A stretch of DNA of 64,000 nucleotides from Paracoccaceae bacterium (GTDB lineage Bacteria; Pseudomonadota; Alphaproteobacteria; Rhodobacterales; Rhodobacteraceae): positions 62,001-126,000 of the forward strand of contig JADGFD010000004.1 of NCBI GenBank assembly GCA_016744015.1. The letters run 5' to 3'. Below are positions 63,594 to 64,000 of this stretch, one piece after another (positions within the stretch are counted from its first letter, which is position 1; every line of letters begins with the position of its first letter). The notes under the pieces were generated by a model. That model saw only the letters and a program-made list of their open reading frames with translations, did no database searches and had not been told where the DNA came from. The position numbers were made by a program, and so were the translations under genes.

Positions 63594-64000
63594 ATGAATT
63601 TTGGTTGGCTCAAGCGTTACATGCCGCGCTCGCTCTTTGGGCGGGCTTTGCTAATTTTGTTGCTGCCGATGATCGGGCTGCAGTTGGTTGTCGGTCAAGT
63701 GTTTATCCAGCGCCACTTTCAGAGTGTTACCGAACAAATGGCGGCCTCGGTTATTCTAGAACTCAAATTTGCCATTGAGCAGGTAGCCCGCGCCGAAGAT
63801 CCGCAGGCCGCACTTGATGAAATATCGGTAAATCTTGAAATGCTATTGTTACTCACCCCCAACGCGCCGCCCCTTCCCAGCGACCAAGTGGCGTTTTATG
63901 ACCTTTCCGGTAAAACCCTCATAAAGGCGCTGCATCGCGATATTGAGCACCCGCTTTCGGTAGACCTCCAAAGCGTGCCCGACCGTGTGGCGCTGAATAT
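63594..64000 (+). CDS. EnvZ-like sensor histidine kinase, N-terminal fragment
   Basis: Open from ATG 63594 to the window end, 135 codons. It starts MNFGWLKRYMPRSLFGRALL, has a membrane helix (LLILLLPMIGLQLVVGQVFI, about 19-38) and then a periplasmic part containing RHFQSVTEQMA and PLPSDQVAFYDLSG. This matches the N-terminus of alphaproteobacterial EnvZ-type osmosensors. The kinase core is outside the window, so the name is tentative. Confidence 0.75.
   Translation, partial: MNFGWLKRYMPRSLFGRALLILLLPMIGLQLVVGQVFIQRHFQSVTEQMAASVILELKFAIEQVARAEDPQAALDEISVNLEMLLLLTPNAPPLPSDQVAFYDLSGKTLIKALHRDIEHPLSVDLQSVPDRVALN

Noticed and set aside
1..64000. CRISPR arrays, complete insertion sequences, prophage or rRNA genes
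   Set aside because: None seen: no regularly spaced identical repeats, no transposase, phage structural or rRNA sequence was recognised.

Overview
The window looks like a chromosomal segment of a marine-type alphaproteobacterium of the order Rhodobacterales (Roseobacter/Rhodobacter relatives). The evidence is gene order and protein style: trpC-moaC-moeA-lexA-comEC-gltX-gltA, then lpxB-lpxI-lpxA-fabZ-ompH-bamA-rseP-dxr-cdsA-frr-pyrH, and tsf-rpsB. Supporting signs are a direct-repeat SOS box (GAAC-N7-GAAC) at lexA, an F1-ATPase zeta-type inhibitor, a Mg-type HemB, a split B12-dependent methionine synthase and FNR-type boxes beside a universal stress protein. The species cannot be named from the sequence alone.

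Layout. 1-8.8 kb: the trpC tail, molybdenum cofactor genes interrupted by a GIY-YIG nuclease gene, lexA, convergent comEC, gltX, gltA and a ybaK-like deacylase. 8.8-19.6 kb: one long minus-strand envelope operon running from pyrH to lpxB, with no uppS between frr and cdsA. 19.7-23.5 kb: a membrane-anchored glutamate-synthase-like protein convergent with rpsB-tsf. 23.7-31 kb: an acyltransferase-psuK-psuG-DUF502-LysE operon, a candidate small RNA, a Pho-box-preceded arsC, a cupin regulator, and a DsbA-like/Bcr efflux pair. 31-41.7 kb: mfd, hemB, a SYLF lipoprotein, a beta-hydroxyacid dehydrogenase, a penicillin-acylase-family protein and an orphan amino-acid ABC permease. 41.9-47.3 kb: purB, universal stress protein, small respiration-linked genes and purC-purS-(DUF3592)-purQ. 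47.7-55.2 kb: msrP, a DctB/DctD-type two-component pair, a small lipoprotein, and sufE with the split methionine synthase genes and DUF1638. 55.2-64 kb: a plastic region with an A+T-rich unknown membrane gene, a short cobK, rnd, two paralogous DegT-type aminotransferases around a LysR regulator, tRNA-Asn, a decayed glycoside-hydrolase fragment, a metallo-hydrolase and the start of an EnvZ-like kinase.

Most of the window is housekeeping. The most unexpected things are: (i) a dispersed double-hairpin repeat, three copies, whose stems vary by paired compensatory changes; (ii) a second repeat family, one copy of which carries a nested-hairpin insertion; (iii) a DctD-like regulator without the GAFTGA sigma-54 contact motif; (iv) a candidate sRNA and perfect Pho box in front of arsC; (v) a 44-bp A+T-rich palindrome rich in CTAG; (vi) the paired aminotransferases with their own LysR gene. 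No CRISPR array, complete insertion sequence or prophage is visible. All function calls rest on motif and family recognition by eye; no search was run.
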